Source of the DNA: Vesta saturnalis
Taxonomy: Eukaryota; Arthropoda; Insecta; Coleoptera; Lampyridae
Direction of reading: 5' to 3'
Assembly (NCBI GenBank): GCA_036346205.1
Contig: JARFJB010001278.1
Span: 7,991,001 to 8,055,000 of the forward strand
DNA: 64,000 nt
In this document: piece by piece, positions 47,736-62,790 of the stretch
Layout of the letters: the number at the start of each line of letters is the position of its first letter
Position numbering within the stretch: the first letter of the stretch is position 1
Program-made: the position numbers and the translations under genes
The notes under the pieces: generated by a model
Told to the model about the DNA's origin: nothing
What the model saw: only the letters and a program-made list of their open reading frames with translations
Databases searched by the model: none

Positions 47736-50150
47736 TTGGCAGGTGGTAGGCATGTATACTCCTTAATATTGGGTTTCCAATTTTCTGAGCTCGGTAAGGA
47801 CTGCCGGTTACCTTTTCCATCATCCTTGATCTATTCTCATCCTTATTCTTCCTTCTCGCCCTCACTGTCTTTCTATCTGATTAAAAGTCCCAAATTTAAA
47901 AATAAGATGGCTATGGTTTCTAGGGTAATAAATTCCGGACGTAAAATACTGCCCCGTTCGAATGTCCGGGAGGGCAGGGTCCAAGCGACCTCGGTCATCG
48001 AAAGTATCAACTTTCTGATTCACTACTGCAACATCCGCGGTATCAGGTCTAATCTTAATGCTATTCACCAACATCTTGACCAATTACAACCTGATATTTT
48101 GTTTCTATCTGAAACACAAGTCTCCTCTGAAAGCTCCGAGTCACCCGACTTGCAATTTCCTCAATACCACCTTCACTCTAACTTTAGATATAAAGGAGGC
48201 GTATGTGCCTACATCAAGGACAGAATTACTTGCAAGAGGGTTTCTTCCTTAGAAAATAAAAATTTTGACGTGATTTGGTTTAAACATTCTGGTCCTAATT
48301 TTGTGAAATTCTACTGTTGCATTTATAGGTCTCCTAATGACAGTAATTTCAGGACTTCTTCGATTACCTTAGTATGAAAGTTGACTATCTCCTGTCTCAG
48401 TTTCCATCTTGCGATATCTCAATTGTAGGCGATTTCAATGTTCATAACTCTAATTGGCTTCAGTTTTCATCTACTACAAATCCTGCTGGTCATAGTGCAG
48501 AAATATTTGCTATTTCATGTGATCTCACGCAAATGATTTCTGAACCCACAAGAATCCCTGATAACCCTAACCATACTCCACATCTTCTAGATCTCTTTCT
48601 TACATCAAACCCTCTTGTTTATAAAACTTCCGTTCTTTCGCCTTTAGGTCTTTCCGACCATTATCTAGTAGAAATCTTTTCTCCTGTACCTAATTCCACT
48701 TTTGTTCGCAAAACCGATAAAACCTTGTAATGTTTTAAGTCAGCTCGGTGAAGTGATTTACGGGATTTCTTTGCAACCTTTCCATGGCGTGAATATTATT
48801 TTAAGTCGTCCTCTTCTTCGGACATCGCTCTTTCAGTATTTGAAGTCATCCTCATGGGAATGGAGTTATACATTCCCAAAAACAGTACCGTATAGGTCAT
48901 TCACGTTCCCAACTCTGGTTCAATAAGGCTTGTGCTGATGCAATATCTTTAAAAAATAAATATTACATTAAATGGAAATCTAATAAATCGATCGACAGTC
49001 ATGTAGAATACGTTGGTGCTAGAAATATCTGCAAAAGTGAAATCACTAAAACTAAAAAGTTGTTCGAACAACGAAAATGCAATGAACTAGCTACATCTCC
49101 TTTAGGCAGTCGTAAATTTTGGTCTTTAGCTAAAGCCATTAGTAAAAACTTTGGAACATCTTCATTTCCCCTGACGTCTATTGACGGATCGGTAGTTGCT
49201 GATTCTGTAGACAAAGCCAATGTTTTTGTGGATTTGTTTGCATCAAACTCGTGTCTCAATGATTCTGGAAAAGATGTGTCCCTAGTCAACTCTTCTTCAT
49301 ACGCTATGAAACCAATTCATTTTCGGTACAAGCTCTTGGAATCGATCATCAGTAGCCTTGATCTCAATAAGGCGACTGGCCCAGACGGTATCCCAGCTAT
49401 TGTCTTAAAGACATGTTCCCCCGAACTAGTACCAGTCCTATCTAAGCTCTATACGATCTCTATGTCTTCTGGGGAATTCCCTTCATCATGGAAGTTAGCA
49501 AATGTTCAACCTATTCCCAAAAAAGGCGATACGACCGATCCCTCAAACTACCGACCAATTGCCATCACTTCCATTTTGTCTAAAATAATGGAAAGAGCCA
49601 TCAATCAGCAACTGCTCACGTTCTTTGAAACTAACAAACTCCTTAGTGACCGCCAATATGGGTTTAGGCAGTCATTCTTTCATATGTGACCCAAGTTTGG
49701 AACAATACAGTAGAGCAGTCCGGTGAAACAGTTGTAGTCGCTTTAGATATCTAAAAGGCATTTGACCAAGTTTGGTATAAGTGTTTACTTGCCAAACTCA
49801 CCTCTTTTGGGTTAAATGATACGTTCATCAACTGGGTTTCTAGTTTCCTTGATAAAAGACGAATACGTGTCGTAGTTGATACCACAGGGATCCGTTATAG
49901 CGCCTACACTTTTTCTGCTGTACATAAATGACCTTATTTCTTCAACAACTAACCCCATCTATTGCTTTGCTGACGATAGCACTCTTCACTGTAGTTCATC
50001 TCAGTCTACTCATAGTGATAATCCACCTTCTATGTCAAATCAAGAAATTAAAGCTGAAATGGCAAATTCAATCAACAAAGACATTCAACATATTCTCGAA
50101 TGGGGAAGCAATAATCTAGTTAAATTTAGCCTGTTCAGGTCCACAATCAT
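47736..50150 (+). pseudogene. CR1-type LINE endonuclease-reverse transcriptase relic (LINE 3 of 3)
   Basis: Endonuclease: NFLIHYCNIRGIRSNLNAIH, PDILFLSETQ, YKGGVCAYIKD and FYCCIYRSPND; then, after a frameshift at 48365, ISIVGDFNVHN, LLDLFLTSNP and GLSDHYLVE. After stops near 48730 and 48890 come KFWSLAKAISKNFG, DLNKATGPDGIPAIVLK, SGEFPSSWKLANVQPIPKKG, SNYRPIAITSILSKIMERAI and QYGFR. A frameshift at 49690 precedes VVALDI and FDQVWYKCL, then IPQGSVIAPTLFLLYINDLI and the catalytic CFADDSTLH near 49970. It ends in WGSNNLVKF at 50130. Five or more lesions. The layout and wording are those of CR1/L2-like insect LINEs. No poly-A tail or target duplication was identified. Confidence 0.8.
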
Positions 50151-50199
50151 AAAAAAAAAAAATGTTATTGCTATTTTGCTGTTTTTCTAACCCCAGATC

Positions 50200-53100
50200 A
50201 ATCGAAAACCGTGAGACAATTAAAAAGATTACAAATACAGTAAAACAGTAACGGACAATATTGGTCCATCCAGTGTCGTGTATCCAAGCAAGATAACAAA
50301 ACCAATGCACATAGTACGCTATGTATTTTATTACAAACACATAAATAAATAAAACAATTCATAAATACTAAGTTAAGACAGACATTAAAGTAAGAATCGT
50401 CACAATTCATATAAATAATGAATTGTCCTCAATATGCTTTGTTAAATATACTTGAAACAGTAATTTGTGATAATATAAATAATATAAAAATATACTACCA
50501 CACCTTAACTTTAAATAAAATCATTTCAAAGAGGAGTAATCCTCTATCTATTAAACACTACACAATAATGTGCAATATACAGCGCATAACTTCGTTCATG
50601 AATAATATTACTATCTACCAAGTTCTATTTTAGCTAAAACTAGTCACACATTAAAACTAAACTCCTACCCAAGAGTTCGATGTAAATCCTGCCAATGCTA
50701 AGTACACAATGGAGATACAACTTGGTACGCCGTTCCACCAACTCGCCTACACCCACTTGATTTGAACTTTTATTACACACAAAAATGGACGAACTAATAA
50801 AATGTAAATCAAAGCTCATACAATTATCTAAAAAACGTGTCATAAATGATTAAAACCCTAAAAAAGGAATAGTGCACAATTTATAATTTCGATACTCTTA
50901 CCACAACATTCTCGATTAACACAGGTATATTTTCAATATTATGACCCCAAAGTAACCCTTAATTTGAACAAAGGGTTATGCAACTGGAAAAACCCAGAAA
51001 GATTACATTAACTCTTAAAGAACGTGCTGATATTTTTTTCCAAAGTAGGGAACAAAAAATCATAGAGTGTATTACATATGACCAATTTAGTTTCGATGAC
51101 TACACAATCAAGAGAGAGTGCAATGTAATTACTCATTGTTTAATAACAAAAGAACTATGCTGTAACAATAATGTACTTCATAAAAGGAAATTAATAACAA
51201 ATCAAGATGACATGCATTTAAAACACACACATCCAATGTTAATTAAACTACGCGTATAAAACCGATTTACAGAACAATCATCAAGAGAAACGCCACTGGA
51301 AAAGGTATAAAACATAAACAAATTACTGAGAGAAATGGTAACTAAGAAGATGCAAACAGTAAGAAATCTATGGCTTTAACCCTATCTGGCAAGTACAACC
51401 CAGCAGCTAGCGAAGTAGTTAGCGAACTTTAGATCCGTGGTCATAAAATTAATTATTTGCATTGCATTAGTATAAATGTTGGTATGCATAGGCCTTTTTA
51501 GTAGTAAAATTAAGTGCCACGATTTTTTCAAAAATATAACTCTAAAAATTCAAAAAGGGAGAAACGAATTAAGTATCCAGTAATTAAAAATTCGTTTATT
51601 TAATAAACCAAATAAAAATCAAATTTTAAGTTACAAAAATTCATGTAAACTGTAGCTTTTCACCACGAATATTAATTTAGAAAACGCGACATCAAAAACA
51701 GTCAGATTACCAGAACACATCAAGGTTTAATTATTTACTCAACACAACAGTTGTAAGTAAAACTAAAAGAAACGTAGACCGTTATGTATAATGTACTTTA
51801 CCTCAAATAATCTTCATGTGGAACTGTCTGTATTTAAGATAATAATAAAGAAAAATAAAGGCTCGTGACACATAGGTATTTATACTAAATGAAAGATAAA
51901 TACACATAAAATAGAATTTACATTAAAGTTCTTTTTACATAATTTGAGGTACCAAAGACAGTTACAAATTCAACGGTACAAGGTTCACCGTTTTAGATAA
52001 CATACAACTGACATGAACAATCAAATAGTGCAACTGAAATCACTATATTCAATATAATAGCTACACAATTTCCACTTATGAAAACAGGCAGTAGAAGTTA
52101 TATAATTAGTTATCATAAATTCATTGCCTCGACAGGTGAACTGAATGTAATTGCAAACTAACCTGTTTCGATTTCCTCAAAGAGACAGATGATAGATGGG
52201 TATATCGGTAGTGTGTAGATGGATGGTAGACCGAATAGTCACTTTGAGCAATTTTGAGCGTAGACAGAAAGTGGCCATGTAATTTCGAAATAATCAAACA
52301 AAACAAAATGTTGGTATTATCATTGTTGCAGAAATGGTACAGTAAGGTTAAAAAAGTCCACATTGCACACTTTATTTCCAAAACAAGCTCGTTGAAAAAG
52401 GAAATGTAGTAACCCTGATTCAATGCATACAGTGCTTTGGATAATATCCCAATCAATTTGGATCGTTTAATTAAAGTTAAACATAGACACTTCTAATGCA
52501 CGTTTTTTTTTAATTCACCATATTTTGTAAGAGATTATGTCTTCGAATTAGATCCTAATTGTTACCGCTAGATATAAATTTTTATGAAATTTATATAAGT
52601 AAATAAACATATATAACGATGAGTTAAGTAATTATTTATCTCCATAAAACAGAAAATTACATTTAACTAGAGGATACATAATAAGAATGATATACAAGGG
52701 TCAATGGCGTAACATAGGGGTTTTACTTATGGTAAAATCATTATGTATATTTGCAATTTACTAAAAATACTGTTTTGCTCAGTATGAAATTATATGCAAT
52801 AGAAAAGTTTGTTTTGTTTACTAAATTTCCACCTTATATCGCTGTCTGTCTAACAGATGCATAAGGGTATTTTGTGCCAAATTTGAAATCTCTACAAATT
52901 ATCACAAAGGAACCTAGCCTAAGAAAGCCATTGGGTTTTTTAGTGACACCTTTATTATCAAATATGCTGTACTGGATTTTTTATTAACGGCAATGGAAAG
53001 ATGCGGATGTATTTGAAACTGGAATCAAATGAAAAACCTCAGAGATATTGTCCAAAAATTTTAAATGTCACAAAGTACCCCTCCCCCCCCCTAAGCTAAG

Positions 53101-53299
53101 GTAGGTTTTTTTGTAATGTTACATTTATTCGTGAATAAATTAATATTGTGGGATGGATAAGTTATACAATTTTGCAAAATTAGATGATTTGGAAAAATTC
53201 TACTTAAGATAAAAAGTATTATAATAATCGGCACTAAATTGCGAGTTAATAAGATTCACGGCGTTTGGTCTTGAAAGTTTCGTTGTTTTTTTAAGAAAT
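50200..53299. other. AT-rich DNA, no gene recognised
   Basis: Open frames at 50640-50843 (minus), 50978-51259 (plus) and 52121-52456 (minus) have no recognisable domains and no supporting context. No microsatellite or inverted repeat was found. Confidence 0.45.
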
Positions 53300-54226
53300 T
53301 TTAAAACCAGTGGCGTAGCGTGGGAGGTGGAGGAGCTGCCCTCTCCGGGCGGTACTTTTTGGTTGTGGCAAAATTTCACAATAAAATAATAAATGTATTG
53401 ACCGAACCGGGGGCAGCGTTTAAAATCTAGGATTTTCTGAATGGTATTCACCAAAAAGGATTTACGGCGGCCTTAAAATAACTTTACGCAATTAAAGACT
53501 CTTACTAAAAGTAGACGAATAAAATTTTAATTAAAACAGATATTTTTAATTCTGACCCTTAGCTACCCTGTACAGGTTGTCCCATTTACGTATGTTTTAC
53601 GGGGTATCTCGCTTATTTTTTAGATTAGAACCGTGCGGTTTTCGCGACACCGTGCTATTTTTTAATGAAACCAAAGATGCACTAATCAAATTTGCCATAG
53701 CCATCTTAGTTTGTGTGCTACAGAGTGATTTTGGAAAAATTGCATTTTCAGTCATCCCTGTAACTCTGTTATTGTCAGACATATTAAAAAGTAAAACTGA
53801 TATTTGTAGATTTTTTACGTAAATCCAGTGGCGTACTCAGATTTTCTTTAGAGGTCACAGTTTTGAGATATTGACATAACCTACTTTTTTTATGGGACAC
53901 CCTATATATTTTTTAAAATTTTTCCCTTGCCAAGAGCTTTTCAAAATATAGCATAGTCTATATTTATTTTTATAAATAACGTGACAACATGATTTTTTTC
54001 TATAATTTACATTGATAATAGTGGATAGCCGTGGGTAACCATGGTAACAAAATAATTAACGTTGTGCCATTACTTAGGTATTTGATTTTTGAAGTTTCTG
54101 CTTCTCTCAAATTATTCCTGGTTACATCTTCCCAAATTTAGTGCTGATATTTATTGTTATTCGTTGTTTTTGTTTATTGTTATCGTTCTTGTTCTTGCTT
54201 TTGTTGTTGTTTAATTATTTTTTAAT

Positions 54227-55341
54227 ATGGCTCGAAACCAAAAATTTGAAAACTTTGAGAAATATGATATGAATACCTGCTTCATAGTATCTAATAAACA
54301 TGCAGACCAGGCCTTAGAACTCTATCTGAACAGGTCAGTTAATCTTTACCTTAGAATTTGTATTTATTTTATATACGTATTTTGTCATATAGATATCCCT
54401 AAAGAAGACAACCCGACAGAAGAATATTTCAAAAATTAAAATTTAATCTTTGCCAACATGGATGTTTTGACAAACCTCCACCACGAGTTTATAACAAAGA
54501 GAACGAGGAATCAGAGATCAACGTTTTAGCCGTTGTTCAAGCCACTCCTGAAACCTCGTGCAGGAAAATAGATGAAGAGACCGCCGTGTCTAAACCAAAA
54601 GTGCAAAGGATTTTAAAAAAACATCAATTCAAACCCTACAAGTATAAACTTGTTCATCATCTGCACCCTGGTGATGCTGAACGTAGATTGGAGTTCTACA
54701 ATTGGTTTATAAATATGAAAACTTAGGACAAAAAAGAATAATTTGGTCAGATGAGGCATATTTCACAAGTTCGGGAATTCTTATTAGACACAAGTCGCGG
54801 TTTTGGAGTCAAGAAAACACCCACGTGATTTTTCCTAGAGAGCGTCAAGGCAGGGTCGGATTTAATGTCTCCTGTTTTATTTTTAACCGAAAAATAATTT
54901 ACAAGATTTATGAAGAAAACCTAAACTCTAATGGGTACTTACAAATTCTACAAGAAAAAACTATGAACATTTTAGAAGATATTTCACTGGCTTAACTGAA
55001 CGATATATTCTTCCAGCAGGATGGGGCTCCAGCCCACAATGCTAGAATAATACAAAACTGGCTAAATGAACGTTTTCCCAGGAGATGGATTGGAACAAAT
55101 GGACCTGTTCGATGGCCACCACGATCACCGGATCTCTCGGTTTTGGATTTTTTTTTGTGGGGGTATTTAAAGAATAAAATTTATTCAAGGCAATATGCCA
55201 ACATGCAACAATTAAAATTGCAACGGAAAATGCTTTTGCAGAATTACGAAGACAATCATTTATTTTGGAAAATGCTATTAAAGAATTTATAAACTTTGTG
55301 AAACTTGTAGGAGACATAATGGTCTGCAATTTGAACAATAA
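54227..55341 (+). pseudogene. DD41D transposase, copy E, with 59-bp intron and premature stops
   Basis: Starts MARNQKFENFEKYDMNTCFI. Splicing 54334-54392 joins LYLNR to YP, and the frame continues RRQPDRRIFQKLKFNLC after a TAA at 54400-54402. Next come the helix-turn-helix (SCRKIDEETAVSKPKVQRIL), LHPGDAERRLEFYNWF, a frameshift near 54700, IIWSDEAYFTSSGI (first Asp), GRVGFNVSCFIFNRKI, a TAA after DISLA, then FFQQDGAPAHNARII (second Asp), SPDLSVLDFFLWGY (third Asp, 41 residues on) and a C-terminal LRRQSFILENAIKEFIN tail with a further shift. All three catalytic Asp residues remain. Three or four point lesions separate it from a complete gene. Confidence 0.85.
54334..54392 (+). other. Predicted 59-bp intron of DD41D copy E
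   Basis: GTCAGTTAATC donor and TTTTGTCATATAG acceptor. The spliced codons give LYLNRYP-RRQPDRR, collinear with MYLNKYPERRQPNKR of the intronless copy A. Confidence 0.65.
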
Positions 55342-55948
55342 TTGTGATTAATTAATTATTTTGTTTTTTATCAATGTAAATTATAGAAAAAATCATTTTG
55401 TCACGTTATTTATAAAAATAAATATAGACTATGTTACATTTTTGAAAAGCTCTTGGCAAGGGGAAAAAGATTTAAAAAATATATATAGGGTGTCCCATAA
55501 AAAAAGTAGGTTATGTCAATATCTCAAAAACTGTGCTCTAAAGAAAATCTGAGTACGCCACTGGATTCTACGTAAAAAATCTACAAACATCAGATTTTAC
55601 TTTTTTAATATCTCTGACAATAACAGAGTTACAGCGGATGACTGGAAATGCAATTTTTCTAAAATCACCCTGTAGCACAAACACTAAGATGGCTATGGCA
55701 AATTTGATTAGTGCATCTTTGGTTTCATTAAAAAGTAGCACGGTGTCGTGAAAACCGGAAGGTTCTAACCTAAAAAATAAGTGAGATACCCCGTAAAACA
55801 TACGAAAATGGGACAACCTGTACAATACATAACACATGTATTCTTCAGAATTTCTGTAAATTTTGGATTTAATTATCTAAATAAGGGGGCGGCGAATTTC
55901 GTCACCGCCCCGGGCAGCAGAAACCCACACTACGCCACTGTTTAAAAC

Positions 55949-58890
55949 CCAAATATTTTTAAAAAGAGCACTGAAATGTATCAAATAGAAAAACATTAAA
56001 AACCAAAAAGTAGACAAGAAACTTAAAGGAATTTACTCTTTGGTCAAGTTTAACACAAAAATATAATAATCGGAATTTTTTTAGTGACATTCCATATCTG
56101 GTTAATGCTGAGGTTGGTTTATCCAGTCAGTGTTTGCACGAAAATAGTGGCGGATAATTAGGCTTAAATGCCAAAATTCAAAAAAACATGCTCTACAAAT
56201 CATTATCGTGTCAGGATGGTCCATTGAGATAACCGTCTATTATGATAAAAGAAGAAAAAATTGTCTGTATCTTTCGTGTTTAAGAAAACGTTTCTAATTA
56301 CGTGAGATGTTGTATCCCCAACATTTTCGGAATTATACCCAAAATGAAGAATTTTAGATACTAAAGATAATGGTGTACAAGTCGAACAATTTTTTCTAAC
56401 CTCGATAATAAAATTAGTGTAAAATAAGGAATAGTACACAAGACAAGGTTTTGGGCAATTGATCTCATTGTCGTCAAGTAACCGTTAGTAAAAGGATATG
56501 AGGACAGATCCTTATTAGTACGGAAAGTAAAAATTGGCAATTTATCTTTTTAACTGTATCTTGACGCACATAAACTATTTTTACTTAAAAAATTACTAAC
56601 CAACATATCACTGAAACTGTTGATTAAGAGAAGATACACCAACTGTGTTTTAGTGACATATTTGTCCTTACATTGCCATTGAACTTCTCAAATGTATTTG
56701 TTGCACTAATTATTATTATGCCATTAAAAATAATCACGTAAGTTGCTTAAATGCGGTTTTACAGTTAACAAAGATACACCATAATTTACAAATTATTTTT
56801 ATATCCTTGTAACATATAGACAGATTTATGTTAAACTATAATAATTCTATGAGAATCTGTTTATTGGCTATGAAAAGATTAAGCTTATGCAAGACGTTGC
56901 TTTACTTCACGTGAGCTTAATTATATATTTATTTTTTATGACTTTTCGTAACACTTGTAGTGTAAATAAACATTTAGAAAAACTAGGTCTGAAACTATTG
57001 CGTAGCCTGGTAATAACAATATATTTAAGAAAATGATAAACGTCACCTGGTTGATGTATGCACAAAAAAAAAGAAAAATTCTGATGTGGCCAGCACATGA
57101 TTTTCTTATGTATGTATCACGCATCACTAACAAAGAGAATATGACGTAAAAAAGAAACACATACGTTACGATATTAGGATGCATTCTAATAAGGAGATGG
57201 CGATAATTAGGCGAAGTACAGCTATTTTTAACGTTTCATTTTTATTTGTTAAGTATAAAATAATCATTTTTAATATACTAATTTTCTAATTAAATTAATT
57301 ATTAAGGCTTACCATGACAAACTGTCATTAAGTAAACTTACATAAAACTAAATTATCTTTAAAAAAAGACCTCCATTCTTCTTGTTCGAAAAATATGCAC
57401 ACAAGGTTTCTTTCTGAAGCATCTTTTGAGGGTTTTTTTAGTACCCAACATAAAAGTTGGCCTCTTGGCTTATGCTCTAAAGTTGGCAATTTTTAATTTA
57501 TTCACACAAAGCGCTCTTTTGAGGGGTTGCTATCTTACGAATATCTCATAAAACAAACTTGCATAATATTTACATATTTTTAAAAAATATTTTTTTACTT
57601 TTTGCAATAATAGTTTTGGAAATATTCATAGTATGATTCAAATAAATCATACGAAAATCTTTCATTAAGAAAATCTATCAACAATTCAATTATTACTAAA
57701 GTTAATAATTTTCTGTATATTCACAAAACGTACTTCGGCGTTTCTATAAAGGCATTTTGTTAAAGAACCGGGTCATTTTTTCAAGTAAACACATGTGTTT
57801 CACGCATAAGAAAGTAAAATGTGAGAAACGTACACAACAGTTGATTAACATTCATCATACTCACTCTATTACATTAGTAAAGTATTGAACAATGTGCATA
57901 TAACTTCAGTTACAAAACACAATGTTCACCCATATTTAGGATTATAAAAGAGAAATCAACTAGATTGTTACAGGCACGATACTCACTAGAACAGCAGTCC
58001 GCACACGCAAGGTGCATGGTACCGACATAGCTCAGTGGTTCTTACTTAAACTACAACAGGGCACTCGTTACAACTCAACAAAGCCACAATCAGTAGTAAA
58101 ATGTCACTAAGGCGCCACCTGACTTTTAATTTTTAAAATAACCACGCCTTGAACTAAAACGCCTGCATAAATCACGAATGCGAATTGTTCACTAAAAAAA
58201 TTAATAATTCGACAAACTTACTCCTCACATCTAAAACTCAGCCATCACAACAGCCACCCCGTAAATTCACGTAGAATTTACCATTAAAATTTAATCACTA
58301 AACTTCAAACCTTTATTCTTGCACCTTATTATTAAAAAACAATGTACTATTATGTACGAAATTCTAGTACGATAAAATTGTCAATTTTCCTTTTAGGTAA
58401 TATTACTAATCTTAATGTACTTTTCCGAGCAACTGTTAATAAATTTTAATTACTTATTACATCCTGAAATAATATTCACAGACAATAAATACGAATTCCG
58501 AAAATTTTTATAGCTCAATTACATACTTAAACAGAATACGGGACTGCGGGCCATTATATTTAGGATACGTAATACACATCGACTGAGCCAAAATATAGGA
58601 CCCTAATTCCACTATTTGCAAAATAACTAAGTCTTTTATACTACAGTAATAACGGGTTGTTGACGTCGTAAATTTACCAAAAACAAGTTAGTGTAAATCC
58701 TTTTAAATAAATATACAACAAATTACTGTGTGGACCCTCTTCTATATCCACTTCACTACACACGCACACAGGCACGCACGCAACCACCCACCCACAAATA
58801 CATAGGGAAAAAAGTCACATAATGGCCATTTCTCACTTTTATATTAAATGTACAAAAAATGTAAATGTTCTGCCTTACACTTTTTATAAT
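55949..58890. other. AT-rich DNA, no gene recognised
   Basis: Several short minus-strand frames have no domain. An A-box-like TAGCTCAGTGG at 58026 lacks a B box. A short CACG-rich patch lies at 58757-58800. Confidence 0.45.
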
Positions 58891-58896
58891 ATACAG

Positions 58897-60240
58897 GGTG
58901 AGTCAATAATCACTCCCCAGCTCTCGTATATATGTTCTACAATAAAAAATAAGACAAAAATGAAGAATATTAAAATCCCGAAAGCTAAGCCGTTTTCAGG
59001 TAAAATTAAAATAAAAAATTAACATTTTTAAATTTTTTGTTTATTCATAACAAATCTAAATACAAGAAAAACTGGAATATTAAAAAAACAAAAACTATCC
59101 GAGTCGAGCTAAGCGAAACGAAAATAAACATCTAATTCCTTAACAAATCTTCAAAATTGTTACCATTTTCAAGTGAAGTTCCTGGTAACAGAAGCGAAAG
59201 TGTCATGATTTGTTTCTGCTACTGCTACGTGATTCCGGGTAATAACGTCATCCTTTCCGGCAGGCACAGTAAAATAGACCTATGCTTTTATGTACCCCCA
59301 AAATCTATTGGATATAAGTCGGGAGACCGGGCTGGAAAACGGCCATTCAAAATATCTTGCACTTGTAACGTAGCGTGTGCAGGCGCTCCATCATGTTGAA
59401 AAAACATTGTTGCACGTTGTTGTAAAGGAACATCCTCTAACAAACCTGGCAAAATGTTCTCCAGAAAATTACTGTAATTTTCACCATTCAGTGTTCTTGG
59501 TAGAAAATATGGACCGATGATTCGTTTTCTCACCATACCTATCCAAACATTTACAGACCAGTGCTTTTGCTGGTTTCTCAGACGTACAACATGCGGATTC
59601 TCATAGTGCCAATAATGAAAGTTGTGAGAATTTAAAATTCCTTCTTGGTTGAAATGAGCTTCATCGCTAAATAAAACATTATAGAAAAAGTCGGAATTGC
59701 TTTGAATTTCGTGTAATGTGCATGTACAAAAATTTGCTCTAAATAGGTTATCTCCTGAATGTAACATTTGAATAGGCTGTAGATGGTATGGATACAAGTT
59801 GTATCTTCAAAGACATCTAAGAACAGAGGATTGGGTGTGGCGTCTATTTTTCGACAACCAACGTGTACTGGTAGTAGGATTATTCCAAATATCCTGCAAT
59901 AACTGCTCCTCCTGTTGGCATGTAAGTTTTCTAGGTAGGCCGGCATGCAAAGAACGTTTTGGAGCGATATATCCTGTCTCCACAACACGTGTTTCTACAT
60001 TTTAGATTGTTTTGTGATTTGCATGACGTCGGTTCGGAAATCGTTCTCTGTACAAACGATTGGCAGCACGGGCGTTATCATTGCAAGCGCCTAAAGTTTT
60101 TATCATATCGACGTATTCTCGGTTAGTATACTCTGGCACCTTGAATTTAAAAATACTTTTGAAGCTTCCAATATTTACTAAATGGTACATGTCAAATAAA
60201 TATAAAAACGTTAAAGTTAAGTAAATCCATGCCAACTACA
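58897..60240 (-). mobile_element. DD41D transposon, copy F (left end visible only)
   Basis: The left edge is marked by TATACAGGGTGAGTC near 58893, the family terminal motif, and the decayed transposase follows on the minus strand. A partial match to the left subterminal sequence (TTTTTGTCTTATTTTTT) occurs at about 60545, but the right terminus itself was not found, so the end given is approximate. Confidence 0.5.
59130..60190 (-). pseudogene. DD41D transposase, copy F (decayed)
   Basis: Minus-strand order: EYTNREYVDMIKTLGACNDN (N-terminal helix-turn-helix), RLYRERFPNRRHANHKTI, then after a shift RSLHAGLPRKLTCQQEEQLL and TTSTRWLSKN. After a stop come LYPYHLQPIQMLHSGD, FYNVLFSDEAHF (first Asp), FHYWHYENPH, WSVNVWIGMVRKRIIGPYFL, FFQHDGAPAHATLQV (second Asp) and SPDLYPIDF (third Asp), ending in frame-shifted WGYIKS. 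About 14 residues are missing between the second and third Asp (NGRFPARSPD joins directly), an in-frame deletion. No frame is complete and the start codon is unclear. Confidence 0.85.
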
Positions 60241-60314
60241 TTTTTATCTGCACCAAATTACTGAAACACAAGTTCTTTAAATAAGAAAGAAAATTATAAG
60301 TTTTTGAGCGTTTA

Positions 60315-60372
60315 TTACGGAAATAGGGAAATTCTGTTTTTGTTTACGGAAATAGGGAAATTCTGTTTTTGT
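60315..60372. repeat. 29-bp direct repeat, two copies
   Basis: Two identical head-to-tail copies of the unit that begins TTACGGAAATAGGG. Confidence 0.9.
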
Positions 60373-60944
60373 TTAGATTACTCGACCCACACGGTTCTTC
60401 GGTTCCAATATTTCAATATTTTCACAAGTTCTCTAAATAAAAAAGAAAATGATTAGTTTTTGAGCTACTTTTTTAATTTGAATTTATAGAAATTAAATGA
60501 AAAATTAATAAATGTTAATTCTTCATTCCAATTTTACGCGAAAATTTTTGTCTTATTTTTTCTTACTTTATAAGAATAATTTACTTCAATAATAATTAAA
60601 TTACCTTTAAAAAAGCGGGTATACCTTTTACCGTAAAGATGATGGTTTATGAAAAACGAGCAAGAGGTAATCTAGGTACTGTTTGAATTTTTAGCATTTG
60701 TTTATTATGCTTTAAAAACCTTCAATAAGAACACTTATCTAATATTAAATTGTCTTTAATAAAGGATTCCTTGATTTTTCTATAAGGGTTCTAGAGATAT
60801 TCACTAACGTACTTGAGCGCTTTCTATAAAGTGAAAATATCCTTCAACCAAAAATTAATACAACCGAAATAATTCAAAAATTATTCTAAGTGTACAATTT
60901 CGTTAAAATTGGTAACATATTTTTTAAATTCTCCCGGATACAAA
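60373..60944. other. AT-rich DNA, nothing recognised
   Basis: No open frame apart from that leading into the CA-rich tract. No RNA or terminal-repeat signal identified other than the weak DD41D match at about 60545. Confidence 0.5.

Positions 60945-62790
<1,846 letters not shown>

Larger units (their letters stand above)
53573..55820 (+). mobile_element. DD41D transposon, copy E, complete with about 425-bp TIRs
   Basis: Starts CAGGTTGTCCCATTT and ends AAATGGGACAACCTG, each next to TA. The left arm (53573 to about 53998) and right arm (about 55392-55820) are reverse complements with small indels. Each arm includes GTGGCGTACTCAG and the AGGGTGTCCCATAAA block. The length of 2,248 bp and the arm length make this one of the most complete copies. 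Confidence 0.9.
53308..55940. mobile_element. Non-autonomous hAT element (about 385 bp) interrupted by DD41D copy E
   Basis: Termini CAGTGGCGTAG at the left and CTACGCCACTG at the right are perfect inverted repeats, flanked by the identical octamer TTTAAAAC (53300-53307 and 55941-55948). Removing the internal DD41D element leaves about 265 + 120 bp with no coding content, so this is a hAT-type MITE. GCCGCCCCCTTA-type and GGGCGG motifs near both ends suggest further subterminal symmetry. Confidence 0.85.

Noticed and set aside
50978..51259. 93-codon frame as a host exon
   Set aside because: No recognised domain, no splice-supported extension and noncoding-like codon use.
58018..58085. tRNA-like TAGCTCAGTGG
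   Set aside because: Only the A box is present; no B box or cloverleaf can be formed downstream.
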